From positions 43,800 to 107,799 of the forward strand of contig NZ_SETE01000010.1 in assembly GCF_004152935.1 (NCBI RefSeq): a stretch of DNA of 64,000 nt, written 5' to 3'. Position 1 is the stretch's first letter. Each line of letters begins with the position of its first letter. The notes under the pieces are model-generated. The model saw only the letters and a list, made by a program, of their open reading frames with translations, had not been told where the DNA came from and did not search any database. Made by a program: the position numbers and the translations under genes. The stretch comes from Brumimicrobium glaciale. GTDB taxonomy: Bacteria; Bacteroidota; Bacteroidia; Flavobacteriales_D; Crocinitomicaceae. Of the stretch, positions 46,184 to 56,377 are shown piece by piece.

Positions 46184-46726
46184 TTATGCGTTATGTCTAA
46201 AAAAGCTAAACACAACGTGTCCGTATCTTCTGGAATGTTGAAAACCTTTTTGATCATCAAACTTATTGTGTTTACTGTGCTCAAGAATAAACAATCCATC
46301 TTCTGCAAGGATTTCTCCATTCATAACGACATTGATTAAATCAAGGTGCAATTTATCTTCGAAAGGAGGATCAGCAAAAATTAAGTCATACGACTGATGA
46401 TTATTGGAAACGAATTTAAAAACATCCGCTTTCACAATATTCATGGCGTTGGCGATTTTGTGTTCAATGCAAAAGTCTTTCATAAACTTTGTACATCTAA
46501 AATTCTTATCTACAGAAGTTATTTGACCAGCTTCTCGAGAGGCAAACTCAAATGAAATATTTCCTGTTCCTGCAAAAAGGTCCAATATTTTTAAGTCTTC
46601 AAAAGTGATTTCATTGTCCAAAATATTAAACAATCCTTCCTTTGCGAAGTCTGTAGTTGGACGAGATGGAAATCCTTTGGGTGGACTAAAACGTTGTTTT
46701 TTTAATGTACCGCTAATTATACGCAC
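46184..46726 (-). CDS. rsmD: 16S rRNA (guanine966-N2)-methyltransferase
   Basis: This 180-residue SAM methyltransferase modifies G966 of 16S rRNA. It begins with MRIISGTLKKQRFSPP and RPTTDFAKEGLFNIL. Motif I is ILDLFAGTGNISFE (about 46-59) and the catalytic tetrad is FADPPF (about 115-120). It overlaps the upstream DUF3822 gene by 10 bp. Confidence 0.92.
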   Translation of the reverse strand: MRIISGTLKKQRFSPPKGFPSRPTTDFAKEGLFNILDNEITFEDLKILDLFAGTGNISFEFASREAGQITSVDKNFRCTKFMKDFCIEHKIANAMNIVKADVFKFVSNNHQSYDLIFADPPFEDKLHLDLINVVMNGEILAEDGLFILEHSKHNKFDDQKGFQHSRRYGHVVFSFFRHNA

Positions 46727-47484
46727 AGTGTCTGAAGTTTAAGTATTGAATCAATAGTACTTATTTTAATGCTCTTAAATGGCTTAAGTTGCTCAATTAA
46801 GGCAATTGTTTGTTTTGCTTTATTTTCGGTCTTTTTATCAATGAAATAGAAATTCAAACTGCCTTCTTCATTCGTTAAACCTTCTTGTTCCAATACGAAT
46901 AAGAGATTATACAAAACATCTTCTGCAGTTTGGTATTCAAAACCATTTGAAAAGGTCAATTCATTTTTGTGAATGATGGTAATATTGACGTAATCATCAT
47001 TAAAGCTAACCGTAATTTTTCTTTTAAAAGTTCCCATTTGAAATAAAGCACGAAGCGTCATTGCGTGTTCATGCTTGAAAACAATTTGCGGATATTTAAT
47101 GATAAAGAAGGACTTTACCCAATCTGGAATTTCAAAAACACTCACCATACTCAATTCCATCAAACGATTAAAGTCTATCATTTTTTCATCGATAGACTCT
47201 CCAAACATTAAATGAAATATTGACTTTGATGAAGATTCATTGTACACACTCAAAGGAACAAGTGTTTGTTTTGGCGTTGACCAAGCCATTGTATATTCAG
47301 GATATTCATCCTTTAGCGTGGTTAACGAATTAAAAAAAGATTTCAACTTATCTTTATAAGCATCGGGTGTGCTTTCAAGCAATTCGAAATCATGTTGTTG
47401 AATAATTTCTTGATTAGAACGAAGAACCTCAGCAACATGTACTGAGGTTCTTGAAATATGTATGGCGAGTTGTGTATTGCTCAC
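46717..47484 (-). CDS. DUF3822 family protein
   Basis: A 255-residue soluble protein of the Bacteroidota-specific DUF3822 family, recognised by its N-terminal LAIHISRTSVHVAEVL and by its position directly before rsmD and coaD. The fold may be actin-like but the function is unknown. The overlap with rsmD suggests translational coupling. Confidence 0.82.
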   Translation of the reverse strand: MSNTQLAIHISRTSVHVAEVLRSNQEIIQQHDFELLESTPDAYKDKLKSFFNSLTTLKDEYPEYTMAWSTPKQTLVPLSVYNESSSKSIFHLMFGESIDEKMIDFNRLMELSMVSVFEIPDWVKSFFIIKYPQIVFKHEHAMTLRALFQMGTFKRKITVSFNDDYVNITIIHKNELTFSNGFEYQTAEDVLYNLLFVLEQEGLTNEEGSLNFYFIDKKTENKAKQTIALIEQLKPFKSIKISTIDSILKLQTLCV

Positions 47485-47496
47485 GTTAATTTAATA

Positions 47497-48393
47497 TTAT
47501 TCCCATGTTCCTTTGTCCGAATTTGTTTTCAGGTTACCAAATCCAACTGTATTTCTACTCCCTTCTTCAAATCTTGAAACAGCTTCTTTACCATAAACAT
47601 GGATTGTAGAAATTGTATCGTTTTTCAAATAAGGTACATTTTTACGTGTTTCGATTGTCCATTCTTCTTTAGGATCAGTCATTGGAATGTATTTCAAATC
47701 ATCGATGTTGAATTTCCCTAAACCTAAATGCTCACGATCTCTTTGTCTAGATCTTGAACCTAAGAATTCATCCTTATAGTAAACTTGTAAAGTATCACGT
47801 TTGAAACCTGCTAAATCTTGAGCATTTGAAGGATTTCCTAAAATAGCTAATTGTGCAGCCTCACGTTCAGTCATGTTTTTATCAATCGCACGCTTGTCGT
47901 TATATAAAACGTCACGCTCTTTGACCGTTAACTTACGAGATGGTACAGAACCTAAAGCATCGATTTTTTGAATTTTATCATTTTCGAAAAAGTTCTTTAA
48001 TTCTGCAAAATCAGCAGCATAGGTACCATTTTTAGATCTATGAGCACGTTGGATATCTCTAATTTGAATTAGAGTATAACGCATTAACGCTTCAGATTTA
48101 GCATAATCAATTTGATGCTTTTGAGTAATCTCAACCGACTTCACAGACTTGTATATAAAGAATACTGAAGCAGCGATACAAATTATACCAATACCGAGTA
48201 CGATGTTTCGACCCAGTATACCAGCACTAAAGAGAATTGCTAAAATTCCACCTATTAATAAATTAAAAGCGGCCATCATAAAAAGAGAATCTTGGTTGGA
48301 ATTCATTCCAACTACTACCATTACTATTCCAAAAACAGCAATTATAGCTGCAATTAAGTAGCGCTTTACAAACACAGAAAACTGATTATTCAT
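47497..48393 (-). CDS. membrane protein of unknown function
   Basis: This 298-residue protein has four N-terminal membrane helices (about 10-105). An extracytoplasmic or cytoplasmic domain follows, with IQRAHRSKNGTYAADFAELK, a pattern seen in pilin-like or HipA-independent Bacteroidota proteins. No family name is assigned. It lies 13 bp upstream of the DUF3822 gene and starts the operon that ends with coaD. Confidence 0.78.
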   Translation of the reverse strand: MNNQFSVFVKRYLIAAIIAVFGIVMVVVGMNSNQDSLFMMAAFNLLIGGILAILFSAGILGRNIVLGIGIICIAASVFFIYKSVKSVEITQKHQIDYAKSEALMRYTLIQIRDIQRAHRSKNGTYAADFAELKNFFENDKIQKIDALGSVPSRKLTVKERDVLYNDKRAIDKNMTEREAAQLAILGNPSNAQDLAGFKRDTLQVYYKDEFLGSRSRQRDREHLGLGKFNIDDLKYIPMTDPKEEWTIETRKNVPYLKNDTISTIHVYGKEAVSRFEEGSRNTVGFGNLKTNSDKGTWE

Positions 48394-48428
48394 TATTCAA
48401 TCTTAATTAAATTCATTTACTATCTCTA

Positions 48429-48436
48429 CAAATCTA
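48429..48436 (-). promoter_or_regulatory. -7 box of the 48393 operon
   Basis: Minus-strand TAGATTTG about 36 nt upstream of the ATG. Confidence 0.35.
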
Positions 48437-48514
48437 CAATAATTTTGAAATGTCATTGAATTAAAACGTAGATTTTTTACACCGTTTAATCAACAGATTG
48501 GCGTTAACATCATT

Positions 48515-48571
48515 TTTTGAATGATTTATTGGGCTTTCGGCTTCGCTTAACCACCACTAAATCATTCAAAA
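48515..48571. repeat. stem-loop with 14-bp perfect arms
   Basis: TTTTGAATGATTTA and TAAATCATTCAAAA flank a GGGCTTTCGGCTTCGC-type loop in the divergent intergenic region between the 48393 and helicase genes. Confidence 0.6.
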
Positions 48572-48727
48572 GACCGAGTATATTAAATGTAGATTCAGTT
48601 AATAAGAAAAGATGAGTAGAATTGTAAACACTTTATATTGAATGTTTTTATCAAAGATAGCTACCTATTTAAAATGTAAAAAATACTTCCTTAACTATAA
48701 AATCAATAATAGCATTAAATTAGCACC

Positions 48728-50167
48728 ATGGCTGTTCACATAGATTTATACAAATCAACATTAAACCACTTCGAATTTGAGATATCACCAAGTCAAGATG
48801 AATTATTGACACAACTTTGTGATTTTTATGTCCAGCCGAATAGTCAATCGCTTTTTATACTGAAAGGTTATGCTGGAACAGGTAAAACGAGTCTTTTAAG
48901 CGCTTTTGTAAAGGCTTTGGGAGATTTAAAACGTAAATCTGTTCTCTTGGCTCCTACTGGAAGAGCTGCTAAAGTTTTTGCACATCGTTCCAATAAACTT
49001 GCTTTTACCATTCACAAGAAGATTTACCGCAGAGAAAAAGTTGCTGGTGGTGGAATTGTGCTTGCCGTTGCCCCTAATCTTCACACAAATACTTTGTTTT
49101 TGGTGGATGAAGCTTCAATGATTGGAGATTACACACAAAGTAACGACGGCGCAATTAGTTCTCAAAATCTCTTACAGGATTTGGTCAACTTTGTTTACAA
49201 TGGCAAGAATTGCAAATTGATTCTTATTGGTGATGAAGGTCAGCTCCCTCCTGTTGGCTCTGATTTTAGTCCAGCTTTGAACTTAGAATATATGTCTAAT
49301 AATTATTCTCAATTGGATATTTCTGCCTATCAACTTTCAGAAGTTTTACGTCAAGCAGAAGGTTCTGATATTCTAAAAAATGCGACAGCTTTACGCTCAG
49401 CTCCAGAGAATACTTATCCTTCATTTGATTTGAGCGGACGAAATGATTTAATACGTTTAGAAGGTGGAGATTTGGAAGATGAATTAGATTCTTCTATTTC
49501 AAATTATGGAGTAAATGATACTTTGGTAATTACGAGAAGTAATAAAAGAGCCAATTTATTTAATCAACAAATCAGATCTAGAATTTTTGGGTTTGAAGAA
49601 AAAGTCGTTGCTAATGATTTATTAATGGTCGTAAGGAATAACTATTTCTGGTTGGGCGATAATTCAGCACTAGGATTTATAGCCAATGGAGAAACCATTA
49701 GAGTGGTTAGAATAAAGAATCGCGAAACCATTTATGGATTTGACTTTGCTGATGCCATTGTTGAACTGATTGATTATCCCGAGGCCGATACTTTCGAAGT
49801 AAAAATAATGCTGGAAGTTTTGGATGAAGAAGGTCCAAACTTACCAAGAAACAAGATGAAGGAATTGTTTTTTGCTGTAGAAAGAGAATATGGATTTGAA
49901 CGCAATAAGAAAAAACGCTATGAATTAATCATGGTTGACAAATATTTTAATGCGCTACAAGTGAAATATGCTTATGCCGTTACATGTCACAAATCTCAAG
50001 GTGGACAATGGGCATGTGTTTTTGTCGATCAAGGGTTTTTAACAGAGGAAATGCTGGACAAATCATATTTTAGGTGGTTATACACCGCTTTAACCAGAGC
50101 AACAGATAAATTGTATTTGGTGAATTTTAATGGTCAGTTTTTTGGTGATGATTTAGAGGATTTTTAG
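48728..50167 (+). CDS. RecD-like ATP-dependent DNA helicase (AAA_30/UvrD_C_2)
   Basis: A superfamily-1B-type helicase of 479 residues. It has Walker A LKGYAGTGKTSLLS (about 43-56), motif II VDEASMIGD (about 129-137), QLPPVGSDF (about 173-181) and the C-terminal motif AVTCHKSQGGQWACVFVD (about 420-437). The ALTRATDKLYLV ending is typical. It is a stand-alone relative of RecD2/Dda-type helicases, probably for repair or replication fork handling. A GC-rich repeat begins at the stop. Confidence 0.88.
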   Translation: MAVHIDLYKSTLNHFEFEISPSQDELLTQLCDFYVQPNSQSLFILKGYAGTGKTSLLSAFVKALGDLKRKSVLLAPTGRAAKVFAHRSNKLAFTIHKKIYRREKVAGGGIVLAVAPNLHTNTLFLVDEASMIGDYTQSNDGAISSQNLLQDLVNFVYNGKNCKLILIGDEGQLPPVGSDFSPALNLEYMSNNYSQLDISAYQLSEVLRQAEGSDILKNATALRSAPENTYPSFDLSGRNDLIRLEGGDLEDELDSSISNYGVNDTLVITRSNKRANLFNQQIRSRIFGFEEKVVANDLLMVVRNNYFWLGDNSALGFIANGETIRVVRIKNRETIYGFDFADAIVELIDYPEADTFEVKIMLEVLDEEGPNLPRNKMKELFFAVEREYGFERNKKKRYELIMVDKYFNALQVKYAYAVTCHKSQGGQWACVFVDQGFLTEEMLDKSYFRWLYTALTRATDKLYLVNFNGQFFGDDLEDF

Positions 50168-50213
50168 GTGCAGCAGTCCAACTGCAGCACTGCTGCACTG
50201 CGAAACTGCGATA
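50167..50213. repeat. GC-rich CAGCAG/CTGCAG repeat after the helicase gene
   Basis: GTGCAGCAGTCCAACTGCAG and CACTGCTGCACTGCG, starting at the last base of the stop. The same motif occurs at 14.63 kb and in the 43.4-kb tandem array. Confidence 0.65.
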
Positions 50214-50358
50214 AACATGTAGATGAAATCGGCACAAATGAAATAGATGCACAGAAGTGCAACTATAGCATGGTTTATGGACTTTAGAAAGTTTAGAGTA
50301 ATTGAAGTATAAACCACCTCAACTACTCTAACTTAATACAATTATGCATAGCAAAAAA

Positions 50359-50859
50359 CTACAACGCTAAGTCACCTTCTTTTCCCATATCAGGTTGTTT
50401 TCCGGTAATTGCACCAACTCCCATTTTTAACAAGGAAACTAATTTTCCACTTTTTGCTTCCCAATAATGTGCATCTTCTGGTGCAACGCAGATTGCAGTA
50501 AGATTTGGGTCTTCGACTCCGTCAAACCATGCGTCATCAGCCTTACCGTATAAATCTTCAAGTATTGCTTTATCGTTCACGATTTTTGCAGTTGCATAGA
50601 CAGTTAAGAATTCAAAATCTCCACTATTGGCATAGTTTAATAATACCTTTTCATCTATTTGAATGTTGATGTTGTGTTGACTTGTTCGACCACTTAAAAA
50701 CCATAAGTTTCCATTAATATCTACTTTTTTAGTTGACATAGGAACAGTGTGAAATGGTGGTTTACTTAAATTAGAAGTAAACATTGCAAAATCTATTGAT
50801 TCAACTAATTCCTTTAATTTCTTTCTTGATTCGTTTAAATTCAAATTTTTCTCGCTCAT
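50359..50859 (-). CDS. general-stress, pyridoxamine 5'-phosphate oxidase-like flavoprotein
   Basis: This 166-residue split-barrel protein has the family pattern AMFTSNLSKPPFHTVPMS, DINGNLWFLSGRTSQHNINI and YWEAKSGKLVSLLKM. Members bind FMN or F420. The missing C-terminal PNPOx segment means it is not a real PdxH. It is monocistronic. Confidence 0.85.
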   Translation of the reverse strand: MSEKNLNLNESRKKLKELVESIDFAMFTSNLSKPPFHTVPMSTKKVDINGNLWFLSGRTSQHNINIQIDEKVLLNYANSGDFEFLTVYATAKIVNDKAILEDLYGKADDAWFDGVEDPNLTAICVAPEDAHYWEAKSGKLVSLLKMGVGAITGKQPDMGKEGDLAL

Positions 50860-51115
50860 ATTTTTTTTTTAATGAAAAGATATACAATAGAAAAGAATTC
50901 TTGAATTACTTTTTTATTTTCTTAACAAGAAACGTTGAGAATGGTCAATAATGTTACAAACATAAAGTCTTAGAATTATGAATTAGAAATAGTTGTAAAT
51001 CCGAAACAATTATTGGTTTGCAACATAAGTTCATTGAAATTACAGCAAGCCATCTCTCCTAACTCTCAAAAGTAACTTTGAATAAGAATAAAAATGGTGA
51101 GAAAACAGAAACAAA

Positions 51116-51889
51116 TTAAAATTGATAATGTACAGTAAACGGCAGCGCCAATTCATACTTTTGAACCCCTTGATTAGACATGTTTCTCCAAACAATTGTT
51201 GAAGCTGAAGAAAGTTCTAACGCTAAAGAAAGTGAAAAGTGATCACTAAAATGATAAGCAGCTCCTATTCTAAAATCCAAGTATAAGTTATTGGAATTCA
51301 TTTTGTACACTTCACTGTATTGTTCACTTTTTAGTTCTATTCCATTATCAGTCTCAATATATGTAATCTGATCTCCTTTTTCAACCCATTTATACTCTGT
51401 CGATTGTTGAACAGAGACACTCAAAATTGGCCTAATTTTTTTATTAGGTAAAAAGATTCGAGTATATCGTAAACCAAATCTCCTGCTGTAATTATAGGCT
51501 GTATATTCTGGCCTAAGAGGAATCATAGGATCCATTCCAACACTCATGTTAATTGAATATCCATCAAAAATGGATTGTTGTGCAGAAGCTTCTATTCCAA
51601 AATAGTTTCTTTCGTTGAGCATGTAACCAACACCTAAATTTAAATACTGCGAAGTTTGGTACTCAGTTCCATACTCACCATAAGGATCATAATTAAGTTC
51701 ATCTTTATTTAAAGCGTAACCATAACCACTACCTCCAAAATTCAATTGAAGTTGAGCTAAACTTACTGAAGCCACACTAATGAAAACGGCAGTTAATGCA
51801 AAATAAAGCTTGAAGCTGATGATATAATTAAAAATACATCTTGGCTTAAAATTTAGAGATATTCTTTTAGATAAATCGATCCTTTTCAT
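51116..51889 (-). CDS. outer-membrane beta-barrel protein
   Basis: This protein of about 257 residues starts with a signal peptide (ending SVASVSLAQ) and continues as antiparallel, aromatic-ended strands to the terminal YELALPFTVHYQF (last residue Phe), as for OmpA/OmpW-like barrels. A longer in-frame reading from 51985 would put a second hydrophobic run before the signal peptide and lies upstream of a TATATTTG box, so ATG 51889 was chosen. It lies after the 705-residue gene on the same strand. Confidence 0.75.
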   Translation of the reverse strand: MKRIDLSKRISLNFKPRCIFNYIISFKLYFALTAVFISVASVSLAQLQLNFGGSGYGYALNKDELNYDPYGEYGTEYQTSQYLNLGVGYMLNERNYFGIEASAQQSIFDGYSINMSVGMDPMIPLRPEYTAYNYSRRFGLRYTRIFLPNKKIRPILSVSVQQSTEYKWVEKGDQITYIETDNGIELKSEQYSEVYKMNSNNLYLDFRIGAAYHFSDHFSLSLALELSSASTIVWRNMSNQGVQKYELALPFTVHYQF

Positions 51890-51910
51890 AATGTGTTGTT
51901 TTAGCGCTAT

Positions 51911-51918
51911 CAAATATA
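51911..51918 (-). promoter_or_regulatory. -7 box of the outer-membrane protein gene
   Basis: Minus-strand TATATTTG, 21 nt upstream of ATG 51889. It argues against the longer reading frame. Confidence 0.4.
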
Positions 51919-51988
51919 TACATTTATTTTCTAAAAAAATCTTGAGTATTTTGATAATACTACTCAGTTCTCCTTTTGTTCTCAAGCA

Positions 51989-54106
51989 TTATCGTTTATT
52001 ATCTAAACTTGCTGATTCAATAGTTCCATTCTCGTTATATTGAGTCCAATTTTCGAACTCTTCATTATTATTAAAGTAACTTAGGCTTGAATTGCCCTCA
52101 AATTCTATTTTTCCATTTTCAAAATATCGGACTTCATAAATATTATTTTTATCTATTGTTTTTTTATGACTTAATTTGCCTTCAGATGAATATGATCTTT
52201 GGATTATTGGCATTGTTAAAGTATTTTGATGCCCAGTATTTTCAGCATATAAATTTTGATGTTTTCCTTTTTTAAAATCGTAATACACCTCTCGTTTTTT
52301 TTCTCCTGTCCCATAATAATAATATTGCCATCCTATAAAGTATGGTTCTTCATCAAAGTTGTCCTGATGATTAATTCTTTCTCTTACTTCTCTCTTTATT
52401 AAATTATTTGATTCACTATCATAAGTTAAGTCTATTAATTGGAGAGGAAATATTTCACCATATCTATTATAAACCTCTATTTCGGGAGTATCTGGATAGG
52501 TATAAATACTTATCGTATCAGCTTTTTTATTAAATTTTAGATGTTTTCCAATCGGTAGATAATGATTCATCTCGGAATAAAGGGATTCGGTATCTTGAAA
52601 TTTAATTTTATAACCATGTTCTTTCATCTTTTCATCTTGGTAGTAATGGGTGAACTCAATTGATTCACCATTGTGCTTTTCATAATAAGTCAACACATCT
52701 TCCTCATACTCTTTCAGTTCAATTATGCTCTTATACTGCAACAAATATTCTGTTTTACTCGTTTCATAAATCGTGGAATATTCCCGCAATCTATTTTTAT
52801 CACCTAATTTTGAAAAAGAGCCATCGATATCCTGAAAAGAAAATTGACCATTAGTGTCTTCAATAATTAGGTAACTAGTGTATCCCTGATCTCGAAACGA
52901 CACTTCTCTTATTGGATAATCAACTACCTTTTTTCCTTCTCTATCTAATAAAAAATTAGATTCCATTTTCTTTACAATGTAATAATTGTCAAGAGCATTT
53001 TTGATATTTAAACAGATTACATTATCCCAATTGAAGTCAGTAACAATCTCCCCATTTAAATGAAAGGCTGTAAATTTTCCGTCAATTTTACCAATAATCA
53101 AAGCACCTTCAACTTCAGAAAATGGTAAAATCTCTTCAAATATTATTTCACCCTTCCAATTTCCATCTTTTTCAATCAAGACTAGTCCTGAGGGAGTTTC
53201 AAAGACAAGTTTTGATTCGCTATATTGCTCATTACTAAAAACATAATCTTTAGGAATATTAGCTAAAATAAGTGTCTTATCAAAAGAATAAAAAATCTCA
53301 TTATTTTTTATCTTTCTAACTTCACTAGACCATAAGTCCCATTCTCCATTATTAGAAATTACTTTTAGATAATCACTTTGTATTCGACCATAACTAGAAA
53401 TCTTAGAATGATCTATTCTTCCAGAAATACTTTTGGTGTCAGTAGAGAACTTTTCTCCGGTAATTGAATAATAGTCTGAATTTGATTGAAATAAACTCCA
53501 TTTTTTATTCCATTTTATTGGAACGTTTTTAGGACCAACCAACACTGAACCTTCATTTGTATAAATAGTGTGCTGACCATTCTTAACGATGTAAAAATAA
53601 GTTTCTGTAGACTTGCATTCTGAAGGAACACCCATAAAGTAAGAGTCTTTGGTTAGTAAACAAATTGATAATATTAATGCAGAATCTAGGTTTTCATAAA
53701 TGGGTTTATTAATTGAAAAATTGAAAATTTGAAGGTTATCCCCATTTCTCAATATTGAACTCTTAAAATCCACTTCATAAATCTCATCGAAATAATTTAC
53801 TTGTTTCAAATTAGAATCTAAAAAAGTAACCCCTTTAAAATGTGAAAAATCAATTTTTTCATCAATTATTAAAAAGCCACCGCCAGTATACCCCCAAACT
53901 TTCTCTATATAATTGTGAGAAGCAGGAATAATAGTATCTATCACTGAATGTGAATCTTCTAATTTTGAAACGATGCCATATTTACCATTCGATTCAAAGG
54001 AATCATACCAAATTTCATCCTGGCCATATAAAAATGAGTTACTACAAAATATAAAAAGTAATGTAATTTTAAACAGTTGTGTATTTAAGCGGTTAATTTT
54101 TTTCAT
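51989..54106 (-). CDS. large secreted protein with WG-like and MORN-like repeats
   Basis: This 705-residue protein has a signal peptide (about 1-28). Beta-rich repeats of the WG type follow (SNGKYGIVSKLED, SNNGEWDLWSSE, KDGNWKGEIIFEE, QDIDGSFSKLGD). The C-terminal part (about 580-705) has toxin-antitoxin-MORN-like strands such as YYYGTGEKKREVYYDF, SYSSEGKLSHKK and YNENGTIESASL. It is probably surface or periplasmic and the function is unknown. Confidence 0.75.
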   Translation of the reverse strand: MKKINRLNTQLFKITLLFIFCSNSFLYGQDEIWYDSFESNGKYGIVSKLEDSHSVIDTIIPASHNYIEKVWGYTGGGFLIIDEKIDFSHFKGVTFLDSNLKQVNYFDEIYEVDFKSSILRNGDNLQIFNFSINKPIYENLDSALILSICLLTKDSYFMGVPSECKSTETYFYIVKNGQHTIYTNEGSVLVGPKNVPIKWNKKWSLFQSNSDYYSITGEKFSTDTKSISGRIDHSKISSYGRIQSDYLKVISNNGEWDLWSSEVRKIKNNEIFYSFDKTLILANIPKDYVFSNEQYSESKLVFETPSGLVLIEKDGNWKGEIIFEEILPFSEVEGALIIGKIDGKFTAFHLNGEIVTDFNWDNVICLNIKNALDNYYIVKKMESNFLLDREGKKVVDYPIREVSFRDQGYTSYLIIEDTNGQFSFQDIDGSFSKLGDKNRLREYSTIYETSKTEYLLQYKSIIELKEYEEDVLTYYEKHNGESIEFTHYYQDEKMKEHGYKIKFQDTESLYSEMNHYLPIGKHLKFNKKADTISIYTYPDTPEIEVYNRYGEIFPLQLIDLTYDSESNNLIKREVRERINHQDNFDEEPYFIGWQYYYYGTGEKKREVYYDFKKGKHQNLYAENTGHQNTLTMPIIQRSYSSEGKLSHKKTIDKNNIYEVRYFENGKIEFEGNSSLSYFNNNEEFENWTQYNENGTIESASLDNKR

Positions 54107-54509
54107 AATATTATTTCAATAAAATTCACTTAATAATTCAAATGGCTTATTATCATTTGTTGTTTGGTTATGTGTTATTTTGTCACTTTATCACCAATGA
54201 TTGTAAATACAGTTAGAAAAAGCATTTTATATTTGGAGCTGTTCAGAATGAAATATATAGTCTGATATTTTTAGAAATGGTAACAATTAGTAATTAATCC
54301 ATACAACAATCTAAAAACACTGTATCTTACTGAACCTCATAGCCAAATTTACAATTTTGTTTTTAATAACCAACATCGTGAAGCCGCAATAGTGAATTAT
54401 CTTGTTCTTGAAGTCTAGCGGTATATAATAAACTAAAAGGTCTATTAATTGGTTTCAATAAAATCCAATTACAGTCAATTTTCTATAGTAAATTAACTCA
54501 AGTTAATCC
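54107..54509. other. ~400-bp intergenic region, no gene seen
   Basis: Very AT-rich, between divergent genes. No conserved RNA or large inverted repeat is recognised. Confidence 0.4.
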
Positions 54510-54517
54510 TATCTTTG
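54510..54517 (+). promoter_or_regulatory. -7 box of the ABC exporter gene
   Basis: TATCTTTG ends 4 nt before the ATG, so the mRNA should be leaderless or nearly so if this ATG is used. An in-frame ATG (residue 4) lies 9 nt further. Confidence 0.5.
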
Positions 54518-54521
54518 CGCC

Positions 54522-56291
54522 ATGCAAGGAATGGTAAGTCAAGACAAGAAAAAAGAGAAAAACAAGAATGTTTCTTTTAAATGGGCGTTCAAGGAATATA
54601 TTTGGCCAAGAAAGAAATTGATTTTCTTAGGTTTATTTTTAATACTGATCAAAAGTGGAGCAGGTATCGTCTTGCCTTATTCAACAAAGTTTTTCTTGGA
54701 TGATATCGTGCCAAGCAAGAATATGCAAGATCTTATGATTTTGGTTGGAATTGTCTCTGCTGCAGTTCTTGTTCAAGCGGTTACCTCCTATTTACTCACC
54801 TTATTATTGAGCGTAGAAGCACAACGTTTAATTTCAATTTTGAGGGCTGAAGTACAACGTAAATTATTAAAACTACCTATAAGTTTTTTTGATAATAATA
54901 AATCCGGTGCTTTGGTTTCTCGTGTTATGAATGACGTTGAAGGAGTTCGTAACTTGGTAGGAACTGGTTTGGTTCAGCTTATTGGGGGTTCCTTAACCGC
55001 AATTCTGTCTTTAGTTATTCTTCTGAATATGAATTGGGTGATGACTTTATTCACAATAGTTCCTGTTGCTATTTTCGGAATTGTGGCGTTAAAATCGTTT
55101 AAGAAAATTAGACCGATTTTTAGAGCTAGAGGAAAGATTAATGCAGAAGTTACGGGACGATTAACAGAAACATTAAACGGAGTTCGCGTGATCAAAGGAT
55201 TTAATGCCGAAGAACAAGAAAGTGTTGTTTTTGAAAATGGTGTAGAGCGTTTATTCCAAAATGTAAAGAAAAGCTTAACAACTACTTCATTTATAACGAG
55301 CTCTTCAACGTTTTTATTGGGATTAGCTTCTGCTGGAATTCTTGGATTAAGTGGTTATTATATGATGTTTGCAGATATGACTGCTGGAGATTTCATCATG
55401 TTTACTTTATTTCTTGGATTTATGATCGCTCCAATTGTACAGATGAGCAATATCGGTTCACAACTTACAGATGCTATGGCGGGTCTGGACAGAACACAAG
55501 AGCTCATGAAAATGAAGGAAGAAGATGACAACGAACAACGAACGCACATCATGCAAAACTTGGTCGGTGACGTTATTTTTAAGGATGTTCGCTTTAGTTA
55601 CGAAGAAGAAAAAGAAGTTTTGCATTCTATAAATTTCGAAGCTCCTGCTGGTTCAGTTACTGCTTTAGTTGGATCTTCTGGTTCTGGAAAATCTACAATT
55701 GCTGGATTAGTAGCTACTTTTTTAAATCCTTCTGACGGAAAAGTGACCATTGATGGTATCGATTTGTCAACCGTTAATTTATCTTCTTACCGCTCAAATT
55801 TAGGAGTTGTGTTGCAAGATGATTTTCTATATGAAGGAACAATCAGAGAAAACATTCTATTCCCAAGACCTAACGCCACGGATGATGAGTTACAAAGAGC
55901 CGTTGTAGGTGCTTATGTGAACGAATTTACCGATAGATTTGAACTAGGTCTAGATACTGTAATTGGAGAACGAGGTGTAAAATTATCTGGTGGACAAAGA
56001 CAAAGAATTTCAATTGCGCGTGCATTACTAGCGAATCCTAAAATCATTATTTTGGATGAAGCGACTTCTAACTTAGATACGCAAAGTGAAACATTTATTC
56101 AGAAAAGTTTAAATGAATTGATGAAAGACAGAACGACTTTTGTTATTGCACACAGATTAAGCACAATTCAACAAGCAGATCAAATCTTGGTCATTGAAGA
56201 TGGTAATATCGTTGAAAGAGGAAAACACAAGGAATTGTTGGAAAAAGAAGGAAGATATTATGAATTGTACACTTATCAGAGTAGGATTTAA
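54522..56291 (+). CDS. ABC exporter, fused permease and ATPase (MsbA-like)
   Basis: A 589-residue half-transporter that works as a homodimer in the inner membrane. Six membrane helices lie at about 25-320. The nucleotide-binding domain has Walker A ALVGSSGSGKST (about 381-392), the signature LSGGQRQR (about 487-494), Walker B IIILDEATSNLD and the AHRLSTI H-loop. Lipid A/phospholipid or drug export is typical, and the substrate is not defined here. It is monocistronic. Confidence 0.9.
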   Translation: MQGMVSQDKKKEKNKNVSFKWAFKEYIWPRKKLIFLGLFLILIKSGAGIVLPYSTKFFLDDIVPSKNMQDLMILVGIVSAAVLVQAVTSYLLTLLLSVEAQRLISILRAEVQRKLLKLPISFFDNNKSGALVSRVMNDVEGVRNLVGTGLVQLIGGSLTAILSLVILLNMNWVMTLFTIVPVAIFGIVALKSFKKIRPIFRARGKINAEVTGRLTETLNGVRVIKGFNAEEQESVVFENGVERLFQNVKKSLTTTSFITSSSTFLLGLASAGILGLSGYYMMFADMTAGDFIMFTLFLGFMIAPIVQMSNIGSQLTDAMAGLDRTQELMKMKEEDDNEQRTHIMQNLVGDVIFKDVRFSYEEEKEVLHSINFEAPAGSVTALVGSSGSGKSTIAGLVATFLNPSDGKVTIDGIDLSTVNLSSYRSNLGVVLQDDFLYEGTIRENILFPRPNATDDELQRAVVGAYVNEFTDRFELGLDTVIGERGVKLSGGQRQRISIARALLANPKIIILDEATSNLDTQSETFIQKSLNELMKDRTTFVIAHRLSTIQQADQILVIEDGNIVERGKHKELLEKEGRYYELYTYQSRI

Positions 56292-56377
56292 GGGGGATTG
56301 AAGGGATAAGGAGATCACAATTCACAAGGAGAACTTTATTTACACTTCTTTTTTGTCTATATTAAAATTGAAAATAG

